Of a DNA stretch of 64,000 nucleotides, positions 44,321-54,620 are shown one piece after another. Under the pieces are notes generated by a model. It saw only the letters and a program-made list of their open reading frames with translations. It did not search any database and had not been told where the DNA came from. Each line of letters starts with the position of its first letter. The first letter of the stretch is position 1. This DNA is from Podocnemis expansa. Its lineage: Eukaryota > Chordata > Testudines > Podocnemididae. The translations under genes and the position numbers were made by a program. Location of the stretch: assembly GCA_007922195.1 (NCBI GenBank), contig ML681990.1:43593655-43657654 (forward strand), written 5' to 3'.

Positions 44321-47043
44321 GTAAATATGTTGTATGTTTTTATCCTTTGAAGAGCTTTTCAGAGTACTTTGGCCATAAACACACTTCTCAACACCTAATT
44401 AGACTACAGTTTCTTTGACTCAGAGAAAGTACCTGAAAACTTTCGCTTAAAATAGCCATAGACACCCACACATTTTGAGTGACATGACCTTTTTCAGTAT
44501 ATTTTGAATGTGGTTCATGTCTTTGTAAGGTGAACAGTTCATAGGCTGAATTTTCATAATACATTAGCAAAATCTTCGGGTGCTTTCTGAAAATAGAAGT
44601 AACCTTGGGAGGCTGAATAAGGGATCAGGCAGTTTTATGAAACACTTAATTACCTTTTGCAGCTATTTTGCTGAAAGCTAAAATTAAATCCTTCAACACT
44701 GCCATTAGATAACTAAGTTGATTTTTCTAAATAATGTTATATTAAAAAGATTATGATCCAAATATTAGAGGCAAGAGCTGTGAAGGGAGACAGTCGTAAG
44801 ATCTTTAACTGTTAGCGCTTTTTAAGATTGCCCATTATTAACAACATTATCATGTATTAAAGTATCATTAAAATTTTGAGTAATTGGGGCTAATACCTTG
44901 GATTATATGAATCTGTTTCTTCCACTGCTGTCAGCAAGTGGCCTCTACAGACATGATCGCCCTTTAGTCTGTAGCCTGCTGCCAGCTCACTTGATGAGTT
45001 TGCAGCTCAGCTCAGTCGTGGCTGACAGCACTGATTGGGGCACAGTACGCACTCTGCTCCTTTTATTACAGACAGTAATTAAAGCAGCTCGCCCTGCCAC
45101 TTCCATAACAAACACAGCATAATGCCCTAATTATGACTTTATTAATTTAAGTCAGGATTTAATGATTTTAAAAGTGATTTATATTGTTTTTCCTGTTCAG
45201 AACAAATGAAATCTGTAGGTTAAATTAATACAGGCTTTTCATCATTGCAAAGTTAAAAAGCTAGTTACCAGTAAATTCTTTTCATTAGATTATCATCTGA
45301 GATTCTAAGTAGTAAGGTAAACAATGATTACCCATCAAAACTGAGTGATGCATAGTAAGATATTACTTTTATCTTGAAAATCTTACCCTAAAGCTAGAAG
45401 CTGTATGTATTCATAACAAATTGCTTTGTTTATTGCAATAGAAGAGTATCTGGCCCACAGTGCATTCCTTTTTGAGGCATATGCTGTTGCTTTGGTATCA
45501 TGTTAGTAGCCTGTGAGGAAACACATGCATTTGGTTGACACCAGTTTTGATTGGAATGAATGACAAAGTTTAAACAGAAACAAATATGGTTTTTCAGTGA
45601 CCTCATAAATAAATGTTTGTGGAAGGTTACTGTATATACAGTTTGTCTGTTACTCCAAAATCTTCCTATTTCTTTAACCTTGGTTTTGATAAACAAATAT
45701 GCTTTTGTAAGAATCACTTTCTGTATGGGGCTGTGGCACTTTTGCTCATTTTTAGTTCTGTGGCATGTTAAAACTGCTGCCCTAGCACCAGTACTTTCCT
45801 TTGGTTTGCGTTCAAGTATAGTCACTTGTGCTATGTAATGTTACCATATCTCCATTTTTAATAAGTGGGCTTTATATTTGTTTCAGAGAACTCAGTTCTA
45901 AGAAATATTGATTTATTTTTTGTCCACCTTATTTCTATTTCCTTAGGTGCCTCCTCCCCAAGTCTTTTTCCTCAGTTAAATATGCCTCTTGTGGAATAGT
46001 TACAACAAATGGCATATACCTTCATTTTCCCCAAAGTCTTAACAATAGTGTAAAATTAATTTAAAAACCAAAACTAAAAGCTTCCATTAAATACTTTAGA
46101 GTTTTGTTAACATGAAAACAGTGTATGTATGTTTTATTATATAAATAAATTTGGGGGAACATGCTTTTCTCTTGAACCGTTAGATATTGGCTGCTGAGGG
46201 GGAAGAAAAATAGAAAAAAAGTAAAGTAGACCAGTGATTTGAAATGATACCCTTATTTAAAGCAAACACCCCCTCCCTCCACTATATTGAATAATAATGG
46301 AGACACATGAGAGAGATTCTGCCAGCCTTACTCTTGCTGAATGGTACCTTACCCTATGAAATATTTCATTCACATGCATGGGCTATTTCAGAAGGTGCTA
46401 CTCAGCACAAGCAAGGGTGTAAGAATGTGGTACTGTAGTAGGACTATTGTAGGCAGTGTTGTATTGCCCCATTCCCGGGTCAGACTAATTGTTTTAAAAA
46501 TAGTTCTCTTTCTAGTTAATTTATTTTAAAAATATGAATGAATAATAGTAAATTCTCCAGAGAAGCAATGTTGATTCCCCCTCCCAAAAAGCTTTAAAAT
46601 CCATTCAAATGCCTTTATTCAAAGCTTACCTAGTTTGAAAGTTTCCCAATGTAATAGAGTAGGCACATTTTTCTAGAAAATACTATGAATTTAGTGCACC
46701 CAGACATCACTTATCCCCTTCTTGATTACTTTGTTTTTAGTGGTGTTTTATGACCTATCAGTTTTGTTATTCTTTTTGAAGTATATGTGATTATGTATTA
46801 AGATAGTGTATTTAGAGATGTACAACACTATCTATATAATTTTGTGGCTATGTCTTGCTGTTTGTGCCATCTTCACCAAATTTCAGCTGTAATGAGGACT
46901 TCATGGATCCAGCCTCATTTATTAAAGGTTTGGAATGCTGAAAGGTAGAACACTTTCTGAGAGTTTTATTTTTTATACTCCGTTTTCTTTTTTACAGTGC
47001 TATTCCTAGATTTTTTAAAAAGAGCCTATTTTTTTATACACAG
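44321..47043. other. AP3B1 intron E-F
   Basis: AT-rich intron with no exon. The stretch 44890-45190 stands out as repeat-free and rich in transcription-factor-like words (AGTAATTAAAG, TAATTATGAC, GCTGTCAGC and GCTGACAGC) and may be conserved non-coding DNA. Confidence 0.5.
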
Positions 47044-47218
47044 TGACTTGGGTAACATGGAGAAGAAAACAAAGGTGGTCCCCCAAAAAAGGAAAAGTTT
47101 TGATTCCTCTGACTCATCCTCTAGCTCAACAGAGGATACTTCATCAGACTCCAAATCAGAATCAGATTCTGAAAGTGATGCTGAGTCTAGAAAACCTAAC
47201 ATTGCTGCTGCCACCAAG
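47044..47218 (+). CDS. AP3B1: AP3B1 exon F (Ser-rich hinge)
   Basis: The exon completes a split Ser codon (AG|T), reads DLGNMEKKTKVVPQKRKS, and then a serine/aspartate run (FDSSDSSSSSTEDTSSDSKS, followed by ESDSESDAESRK). The acceptor is TTTTTATACACAG and the donor is CCAAG|GTAAAA. It has 175 bases, phase 2 in and phase 0 out. The combination of a basic patch with SDSESE repeats matches the hinge of beta-3A, where runs of this kind precede the conserved DVSLLDLDDF segment. The donor is followed by a 16.4 kb intron that holds a complete Harbinger relic. Confidence 0.9.
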
Positions 47219-47823
47219 GTAAAATCTATATTATCTTGTATAAACTACGTCCAGTCATTCATGTGTGTTTGTTTCTGTTTTTTAATGGGCTCTGGGCTGT
47301 AGATATTCTCAGATGTTATACTTTGTGGTATAAATTCACTTTGTTTGTCCCGACTAAAACAATCTGTACATCTACCAAACATTTTTTTAAGAACTTGGCT
47401 GAACCTTGTGTGTTCCTTGGGCCAGAGCTTGATCTCAGTCATATCAGTATAATTGTGGTGTAATTTTATTGATTTCAGTATAGTTTGTTTCAGTTTACTC
47501 TGAGTTCAGAATCTCAGCCTCTGTTTAGTTGCTGAAGTCCTGTTGTGCAAATAATATGGAGCTGTATCTTAAAAGTTGCATGTAAAAAGTCCTATGTAAG
47601 TTTACCTCTGTGTAAGTGCGTAAATACCCTCAGTGAATGTTAGTTAAGGTTTGCAATATGCTTAGCTAAGCATATTAGGTATTTGTAAAAGTAAGAGCTT
47701 GTCTACATGGTATGTTAAAGTCCGTTAGATGAGTCTGATTTGAAGCACACTCTAACTTGCTGCATTCTAAGGGCAAGTCTGCACAAGCTGCAACACTGAG
47801 CCTCCTGGTTCAGTCTGACGGAC
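47219..47823. other. AP3B1 intron F-G, start
   Basis: Intronic. From 47693 a block starting AGAGCTTGTCTACATGG may be another small element end next to the Harbinger relic. Confidence 0.45.
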
Positions 47824-48249
47824 TGTGGCCTGGTCTACGCTGACAGTGGAAGTCAACCTAATGCTCTTTGCATAGACCTTCTAGAGCATGCGTCTCCATT
47901 TCCACATGAGCTACACCAGCATAAATCACAGTAAAATTCAACGTAATAAAACCATCCTCGGAAGGGTGTAGCACTGAAGTCGAATGCTGTGGGCTGAATT
48001 ACTGTCAGTGTAGGCAGAGCGCAGTGTAAGTCGACATCATTGGCCTTTGGGCACTACCTTAAAATTATGTTTTGACTACTCTGGACATTCACCTTCTGTT
48101 GTACAGCAGCCACATAAGCAGCCCTAGCTCTCTCCCCTCAAGCCCCAGGAAATTTTGAATTCCCATTTCCTGCTTGATCAGTGTGGAAAGAGCTTGGTAG
48201 CTGAACAGCTCATGCTAATTGCCTGTGCCAAATGTCCCCCAGAGTGGAG

Positions 48250-50210
48250 TCGACCTGAGGTCTTAGATATCATCAGCCTGTGGGGCGAGAAGTCTGTTTG
48301 CTGGGTTCTGAGCCAACAAAAGGAATCATGATATGTATGAGAAGATATTGCACTGTGTGGTTGAGAAGGGCCACAACAGGGATGCACAGCAAAGCTGTGT
48401 TAAAATCAGAGCTGAGGCAGGCATATTGACAAACTGGGGAGATGAACAGTCATTCTGGCTCATTACTGAAGATGTCCTACTTTTGAGGAGCTGCATGTGG
48501 TTCTTGGTGTTGACATCACCATTGTACCACCATGCAGCATGAATACCTCAAAGAAACACTATCCTTGCTGAATGAGAGTGATTCCATGGACAAAGAGGAG
48601 CAAAACAGAACAGGAGTGCAGGGTATCCAGTCCCCCAGAAAGCCAGGATCTGTTCATTACCCGAAGCAGCCCAGCAGGTCACAGGATGGCAGCACTGACC
48701 AAAATGCTATGGAGGGCACATTTAGTGTTTGTGTTTATCAAATTTCATTGCCATGGTTATCTCCGGGGACTTGATTCTTATTTTGGGATGAGGGGAGGAG
48801 TGTTTGCAGGAGAGTGTATTCCTGGGTGTAGCTCAACTTCAGCAGAAGGTCACTCCAGGAACGAACCGTTTGTGTACAACAATGCAATGAGAATCCTCCA
48901 TGTATCTCTCTAAGGAACTTCCATAGAAGTTACTCTGCAATCTTTTGTAGATGGTTTCTGGGGAGGGAAGCCTTATGTCTCCTGCCATGTTCAGAAACTT
49001 CACCCTGCCACGCTGGTATTAAAGGAGCAGGCATCATTGCAAAACATGCCCTGCCCTTACATGGCTATGCTTACAATCTGATGCTTGCAGCAAATCTTTC
49101 CTTTCCATCTGCATCACCCTCAGGAGACTGATATAGCACATGGTCACCTAGGGAAGATGGCGCAATGTCACAGTAACTGAGCAATGCCATCTTCTTCCCC
49201 TACCAGGACAGTGTCCCTTGGGCAAAAGACATCATGACACTGTTGGCATGGGCTTTCATGGTCCCTTCATTGCTTGCCCTGAGTATTCTGCATCTACAGT
49301 TAATCTATAGCAGGGATCTCAAACACGTAGCTGGGGGGGGGGGCACATGTGGCCCGCAAAATTATTTCCTGTGGCCTGTAATGACACTATCATTACCAAT
49401 ATTTGCAATATCATTATATGAAAATGTTTCATTGGTGCGGCCCTTGGGCTAACATACTGGTCCTTGTGTGGCCCTTGGGCTAACGTACTAGTCCTCGTGT
49501 GGACCTCATGGCGATTTGAGTTTGAGACCCCTGATCTATTGCCTCCTTTTAATTGTTTTGCCTACCTCCTCCTAGAACATGCTTCAGGATGTTAAGGGTG
49601 AGAACAATAGCACCTCTCCTTTGTTAGCTGTGTATTGGGGAGCTGACTGTTGACAGTCACTGTAATGGATGCAAGGGCCCATGCTTACCATGTCTGAAAT
49701 GGCAGTCTGACCCCTACAGATTGGAATGTGTTTGACCTCACATTTCCAGTACTAAAGGGAGTTCTTGTAACACTGAAGCATTTTATAAACTACTTGGGGT
49801 CATCTAACAATAGGAACTCTGTGATTTAGTCGACTTACAGTCGAGTCTTCAGACACCCAACTCCTGCAGTGCTCCTCTCCCATTTTAGGAAGGAGGGCAT
49901 AGAGAGGATGTAAATCAGGGATGACACATTCAGTGAACTGGTGAATGCCTCTGCAGCAGCTGATATAGTGCTCAGAGCAAGAAGGATGTCCATGTCTCAG
50001 AAACTGGACATAGACATGGAGGTCAGAAGTTCAGCATAGGAGCTGGACTGTGCAATGCAACAGGAGATATTGCATATTAAGAGGGATCAGTATGACATGC
50101 TAAAATGCTTGGTAGAGCTCCAGACATACCAGTGGTAGGATAGATCCCCTCTGCAGCCTCTTCAAAATGTTCAACAAACTGTATTAGAAACCCTCTATCC
50201 CCAAACGCTT
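48250..50210 (+). pseudogene. Harbinger Myb/SANT-like DNA-binding protein relic
   Basis: Fragments in several frames read DIISLWGEKSVCWVLSQQK (about 48266-48322), YEKILHCVVEKGHNRDAQQS (48336 on) and FEELHVVLGVD. Relatives read DLISLWGEESV, YxxISxxMxxRGHxRDxxQC, then FYxELxxILGG, which is the Myb/SANT-like domain. A downstream piece, RSPLQPLQN at about 50140-50175, matches the RPPLQPL tail found after a coiled coil in these proteins. Stops and a MITE at 49311 interrupt it. Its normal role is to bind element ends and help the transposase enter the nucleus. Confidence 0.62.
49311..49533. mobile_element. hAT-type MITE (223 bp)
   Basis: It starts CAGGGATCTCAAACACG and ends GAGTTTGAGACCCCTG, flanked by ATCTATAG (49303-49310) and ATCTATTG (49534-49541), 7 of 8 matching. 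It includes a G-run at about 49334-49342 and an internal GTGCGGCCCTTGGGCTAAC-type direct repeat (GGCCCTTGGGCTAACNTACT twice). Confidence 0.88.
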
Positions 50211-50288
50211 CAAGTGGATGATAAGCAGGGTGCAATACATGCTGCACAGCAGTGGAGGCAAGCAGAGAGAGGCAATGGCACCTTAAAG

Positions 50289-50477
50289 CAGAGGTTTTCA
50301 AAGTTAGGGTTGGGACCTGGTACTGGGTCGCAGACGCTCAGCCTCTGGGTTGGGGCGCCCCCTGCTACTACTGCTGAAAGACTGGAATGCATTGCTCAAA
50401 GAAGTAATTGTTGGGTCACGGGCATAAATTTATTTTTTTCAACTGGGTCCTGAGGAAAAAAAGGTTGAAAACCACTG
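50289..50477 (+). mobile_element. hAT-type MITE (189 bp), same family as 5991-6178
   Basis: It starts CAGAGGTTTTCAAAGTTAGG and ends GGTTGAAAACCACTG, flanked by CCTTAAAG (50281-50288) and ACTTAAAT (50478-50485), 6 of 8 matching. It aligns end to end with the minus strand of 5991-6178, sharing GGAATGCAT, AAATTTATTTTTTTCAACT-like and GGTCCTGAGGAAAAA words. Confidence 0.82.
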
Positions 50478-50886
50478 ACTTAAATAACTGCACTATAGAA
50501 TTAGTTTTTGCTTCCTTCTCCTTCCCCTCTGCAGTGAAATGGGCCACAAATAAAACCTAACTGTTTTTTTAAAAACTCTTTTTATTCACTGATAGCCTGG
50601 GTGCTGTCGTCAGGGAAAGAAGTGGAAAGGGAGAATGGTGCATGGGGGATGGGAGGTAAGAGCACCACACAGACTGGGACATACATTACTGCTGTTCATT
50701 GCAAAAATGGTTTTTCAATGCTTCTTTGATACAAAGTGCACCACGGTTCAGTCTGAATGTAACACTGAGATCTGGCTGCTTAGAATTTGTGGCTAGCCTA
50801 TCAGCCTCCACAACCAACCTAAAGGAATATTTACCACATGCCATGTGCTTCACAAAAATTATGGAGCACACAGTAGGCACAGGTGT

Positions 50887-50888
<2 letters not shown>

Positions 50889-50953
<65 letters not shown>
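50889..50953. repeat. GTTCGT hexamer microsatellite (about 11 copies)
   Basis: A perfect run of GTTCGT units inside the minus-strand transposase relic, between the RFDL and VLHN words. A CpG is retained in each unit. Open frames here encode alternating dipeptides only because of the repeat. Confidence 0.95.
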
Positions 50954-51381
50954 GAGGTCAAATCTAGGCAGGAGACTTCTCCACCTTCCTTTTAAAAGCC
51001 CAAATGCACATACTGAGCCTATTGAAAACTTCTTACCACTATTGGGGAGGCTGGTGTAGGACTTTGTTATCTGGGGGAGCAAGGGATAGGCAGGATTCTG
51101 CAGAATCACTATTGGTATTTGAATATCCCCAGTGTTTATTTTTTTGTCAGGGAAAAAAAGTGCTTTCGTGCATCTTTTTGAACAGATCAGAGTTCCTCAA
51201 GATGCACGTCATGCACCTTTTCATACAGCCCCACATTGATGTTGGCGAATGTCCCTTGTTGTTTGCAAGGGCATGCAAGATGATTGAGACGTACCCCTTG
51301 TCTTCTATATACTTTGTGGCAAGGTGCTCTGGAGTTAAGATAGGGATGTATACCCCATCCACGGGTGTCACTGCCCCGAAA

Positions 51382-51720
51382 TAAGAATTGGAGCTATCCC
51401 TCATCCCCAGGGCCTTGGGTATCTGCTGCTGGGCCCGATCCAGTGCCTGCTGCTGGTGGCTCTGGGTCCCTGGCCAGGGCTGGATTGGGCGTTTTGTTGC
51501 CTGTCACCACTGCTGGCGGCCAGAGGTTCCCACCTGGGGTTGGATCCAGCAGCCCCAGGTACTCAGCTAGGCCAGATGCTTTTACTGGTCCCACGTCCAC
51601 AGCCAGGGCTGGATCCGGTGCCTCTTGCCCCTGCTGGTTTTGAGTACAGGTCCCAGCTGGGGCGGCTCCTGCTGCTGCCAGCTCTGAGTACTAACCCTGG
51701 ATGCCCAGCGTCAGTGATTC
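51382..51720. repeat. Minisatellite-bearing insert in the Harbinger transposase
   Basis: GC-rich block with CAGGGCTGGATTGGGCG, ACCTGGGGTTGGATCCAGCA, CAGGGCTGGATCCGGTGCC and CAGCTGGGGCGGCTCC words, related to the minisatellite at 4790-5620. It splits the transposase relic just at the GxxDG box. Terminal repeats are not clear, so its class is open. Confidence 0.6.
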
Positions 51721-52644
51721 CAGTGACCCCATCTATGGTCTGCCCACATCTTGAGAGCCCCATTGCAGCAAACCTGTCCAAAGTGTCCAGCATGTTTCCC
51801 AAAGTCACTGCCCTTCATAACAGAAGTCTATTAATGATGCTGCACACTTGCATCACTGCAGCTGTCTTGGTGGGTTTCCTCACTCCAAATTGATTTTCAG
51901 CTGACCAGCAGTAGTCCGACGTTGCTAGCTTGCAGAGAGCAATATTCAATCGTTTCTCTGCTGTCAAGAGCTGATCTCGGGCAAGTATTCATGTGCTTCG
52001 TTGCAGGGGACAGCCCTGTGCAAAGTACAAGGAAAGTGGCCTTCTTCATGTGAAAGTTCTGCATCTACTGCTCATCATCCCACATGGTCATGATGCAGTC
52101 CCACCAGTCTGTGCTTGTTTCTCTGGCCCAGAACTAGGGCTCCCAAACTGAAGATGATGCATGGCAGGCAGGAATTGTTTCACTCTATGGCTTGTAGCAG
52201 GGCACTGTCAAAAATATTGGAATTTTGCACACAGCAGTTCTTTTCTCACCCTTGAAAATACTGCAGGGTAAGTCTTGAGGTATTTGTAACACTCACAATG
52301 ATAGAGCAGAGACAAGCAGCTTCTATGCCTCTCCTGGCATGCAGCAGAGAAAATCAGCATGAAAAACATTTACCATTTGTTTGTCATGAGGTGGGAAGGG
52401 AGTATGCTCCATCATGGGAGGATATCAACCTTCTGACAAGCCTCTATATCTAGTTGCACTGTGCAAATAGCTACCCCAATTGTGTTGCTTTGAATGTTGA
52501 CTCCTTGTTGACTAGTGGGGAGGCAAGAGCTCAACACAGAGAGCGTGGGGAGATAACACTGCTCCAGCTTCCAGAGTTTGGCAGGTGAAAGTCGAATTAA
52601 AATAGATTGTTTCCTCTGCATTGTAGATGTAACCTTAGGGACAG

Positions 52645-52790
52645 GGCTTGCGCTAGCCCTCTAAAACTAGCTGTGCTTTGAAGTTCCAGCTCATGCTGGA
52701 GCTCAGGCTCTGAAACCCAACTTCTTGCTAAGGTTTCAGAATGCAATCTGAAGCCTAAGCTGTAACTTCAAAGCATTTTATACTGTGGTT
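52645..52790. repeat. Foldback element next to the Harbinger relic
   Basis: GCTTTGAAGTTCCAGC (about 52675-52690) pairs with GCTGTAACTTCAAAGC (about 52759-52774), and TCTGAAACC pairs with GGTTTCAGA in between. A small MITE-like palindrome. No target duplication defined. Confidence 0.55.
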
Positions 52791-52909
52791 AGAATTTTTT
52801 CTATTTCACAGCAGTGGGAGTATATAAAGTGTTGCTACTTTAGAAGTGTGGAGGACTCTTAAATTCCATGCAATCACATATAATATCCGTAAAATCACAA
52901 GCTCTCAAA

Positions 52910-53095
52910 TTCCAGAGGGCTAGCAGTGTTAGTCTGTATATGGCAAAAAGAATGAGGGTTGTGTGGCCCCCGAAAGACTAACAGACTTTTTCTGGCATAA
53001 GCTTTCTGGGACTCCAACTCACTTCCACAAATACTTGTGGCTGAAGAAATTTGTTAATCTTTAAGATGCCACAGGAAACTCTCAAATGTGACTTT
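52910..53095 (+). repeat. Interspersed repeat of the turtle/crocodilian type
   Basis: GCTAGCAGTGTTAGTCTGTA, GTGTGGCCCCCGAAAGACTA, ACAGACTTTTTCTGGCATAA and GCTTTCTGGGACTCC follow the order of a common reptilian repeat (GTTAGTCTGTAT, AAGACTAACAGATTTATT, GGCATAAGCTTTCGTGGG). Its second half degenerates into a copy of AATCTTTAAGATGCCACAGG. Confidence 0.65.
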
Positions 53096-53530
53096 TCAGT
53101 TAGACTCAGAAGTGTGTCAAGGTGCAAAAATAACATCTCGCTCAGCATAATGATTGTCTGGGTCTGTTAAGTTATAACTGCTTATGTGAGTTAGGAGGGG
53201 GAGAAGAAAGGTCAGACTGCTTTTTACTCAAGTTAAAGCAAAGCAAAAATAGCTGTGCATGTGTACTGGATCCTCTTCTTTTATATTCAAACAGAAGTGT
53301 TTTGAATGCAGTGATTTCCACAACTATAAATGAGGGCACTGTTCACCATTCAGAACCTTCACCATGCATGGCAGGGTGTGAGAAGGAAAGAATTAAGCTC
53401 AACTCTCAGGATTTTGACTGAATTTGTAGACCTGGAAATTAGCAAAATAGATTTTTACTTGTAACTTGAATAGATCATAGGTTGAAGTCAGTGTGGAGCC
53501 CAGGCTGAACCTGGTGAGGAAGGAGAATAT

Positions 53531-54620
53531 AGAATCATATCATAGTCATGGGGTTAGAAGGGACCTCATGAGGTGATCTAATCCAACTGCCTGCTAAAAG
53601 AAGGACCACTCCTACTAAATCATCCCAGCCAGGGTTTTGTCTTTCCAGGCCTTAAGTGTTTCCAAAGATGGATATTCCACTACCTCCCTGGGCAACCCAT
53701 TCCAATTTTTCACCACCGTCCTAGTGAGAAAGTTTTCCCTAATATCCAGCCTCAGCTGCCCCTGCTACAACTTGAAACCATTGTCCTTGTTCTGTCCTCT
53801 GTTGCTACTGAGGACAGCCTACTCCCTCCTCTTTGGAGCACCCCTTCAAGTAGTTGAAAGTTGCTATCAAATCCCCCCTCAGTCTTCTCTTCTGCGTACC
53901 AAATAAGCCCAGTTCCTTCAGTCTCTCCTTGTAAGTCATGTGATGTGCCCCAACCCCCTGGTCATCTTCATTGCCCTCCACTGGAGACTCTCTAGCTTTC
54001 GTCAACATCCTTTCTGAAGTGTGGAGCCCCAAACTGGACACAGTATTCCAAATGTGGCCCCACCAGTGTTGAGTAGAGGGGAATAAGCACATCTCTTGAT
54101 CGGCTGGCAACTCTCCTATTGATGCAGGCCAATATGCCATTGGCCTTTTTAGCAACAAGAGCACATTAATTCATATTCACATTCCCATCCACGATAACCC
54201 CACGTCCTTTTCTACAGTGCTGCTGCTTAGCTGATTGGTCCCCAGCCTGTATCAGTACATGGGATTTTTCCATCCTAAGTGCAGGACTTAGCACTTAACC
54301 TCATGAGGTTCAACAAGGATATCGTGTGGCCCAATGCTCCAGTTTGTCTAGGTCTCCCTGAATATTATCCCTGCCCTTCAGCGTGTTTACCTTCCCCCCC
54401 AGCTTGGTGTCATCCATGAATTAATTGAGCGTTCAGTCTGTCCCCTCATCCAGATCGTTAATGAAGATGTTGAAGAGAATGGGCCCCAGGACCAACCCCT
54501 GGGGCTCTCCACTAGCTACTGGTTGCCAGTTAAAAAGACACCAAGCCATTGATCCCTACCTGCTGAGCCTGATGATCTAGCTAGCTTTCTATCCACCATA
54601 GTGACAGTTTCTCTGAAACA
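53531..54620 (-). mobile_element. CR1 LINE, 3' part with end of reverse transcriptase
   Basis: In antisense. The plus strand opens with AGAATCATATCATAGTCATG, the complement of the CR1 3' end, and continues with AGAAGGGACCTCATGAGGTG and TCCAACTGCCTGC. On the minus strand, the far end encodes [20 protein letters not shown], then FMDDTKLGGKVNTLKGRDNI and DLDKLE, the reverse-transcriptase palm with an F-M-D-D active box. A stop lies just before FMDD, so it is dead. It is 5'-truncated, as usual for LINEs. Confidence 0.9.

Larger units (their letters stand above)
50690..52240 (-). pseudogene. PIF/Harbinger DDE transposase relic
   Basis: Read on the minus strand from the high-coordinate end: LSREKRLNIALxKLA-type and FGVRKPTKTAAVMQVCSIIN words (about 51990-51830), then TLGNMLDTLDRFAAMGLSRC and GQTIDGVTG (to about 51723). 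An insert follows (51382-51720), then VDGVYIPILTPEHLATKYIE, DKGYVSIILHALANN and CILRNSDLF, next LLKGRWRSLLPRFDLR, a hexamer repeat, and CVLHNFCEAHGMW, with RGALCIKEALKNHF and a stop near 50690. Intact relatives read GAIDGTHIPI, YxNRKGxxSxxLQA, RNS, LKGRWRxL and CCxLHN. The second catalytic region, a GWxGxxHD-type word in relatives, is WGCMKRC here, so it is inactive. Confidence 0.8.
47824..52640. mobile_element. PIF/Harbinger-like DNA transposon relic with two convergent genes
   Basis: A Myb/SANT-like gene relic lies on the plus strand (48250-50210) and a DDE transposase relic on the minus strand (50690-52240), the two-gene arrangement of Harbinger elements. The left end GGCCTGGTCTACGCTGACAG resembles the usual GGCCTGGTCTACACT terminus. 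The right end near CATTGTAGATGTAACC is only a weak mirror, so the outer limits are approximate. It has been broken by MITEs (49311-49533, 50289-50477), a minisatellite-bearing insert (51382-51720) and a hexamer microsatellite. It sits in the 16.4 kb intron between AP3B1 exons F and G. Confidence 0.7.

Noticed and set aside
50686..50995. Repetitive Cys-Ser, His-Glu and Thr-Arg peptides.
   Set aside because: They come from the GTTCGT microsatellite read in different frames inside a dead transposase.
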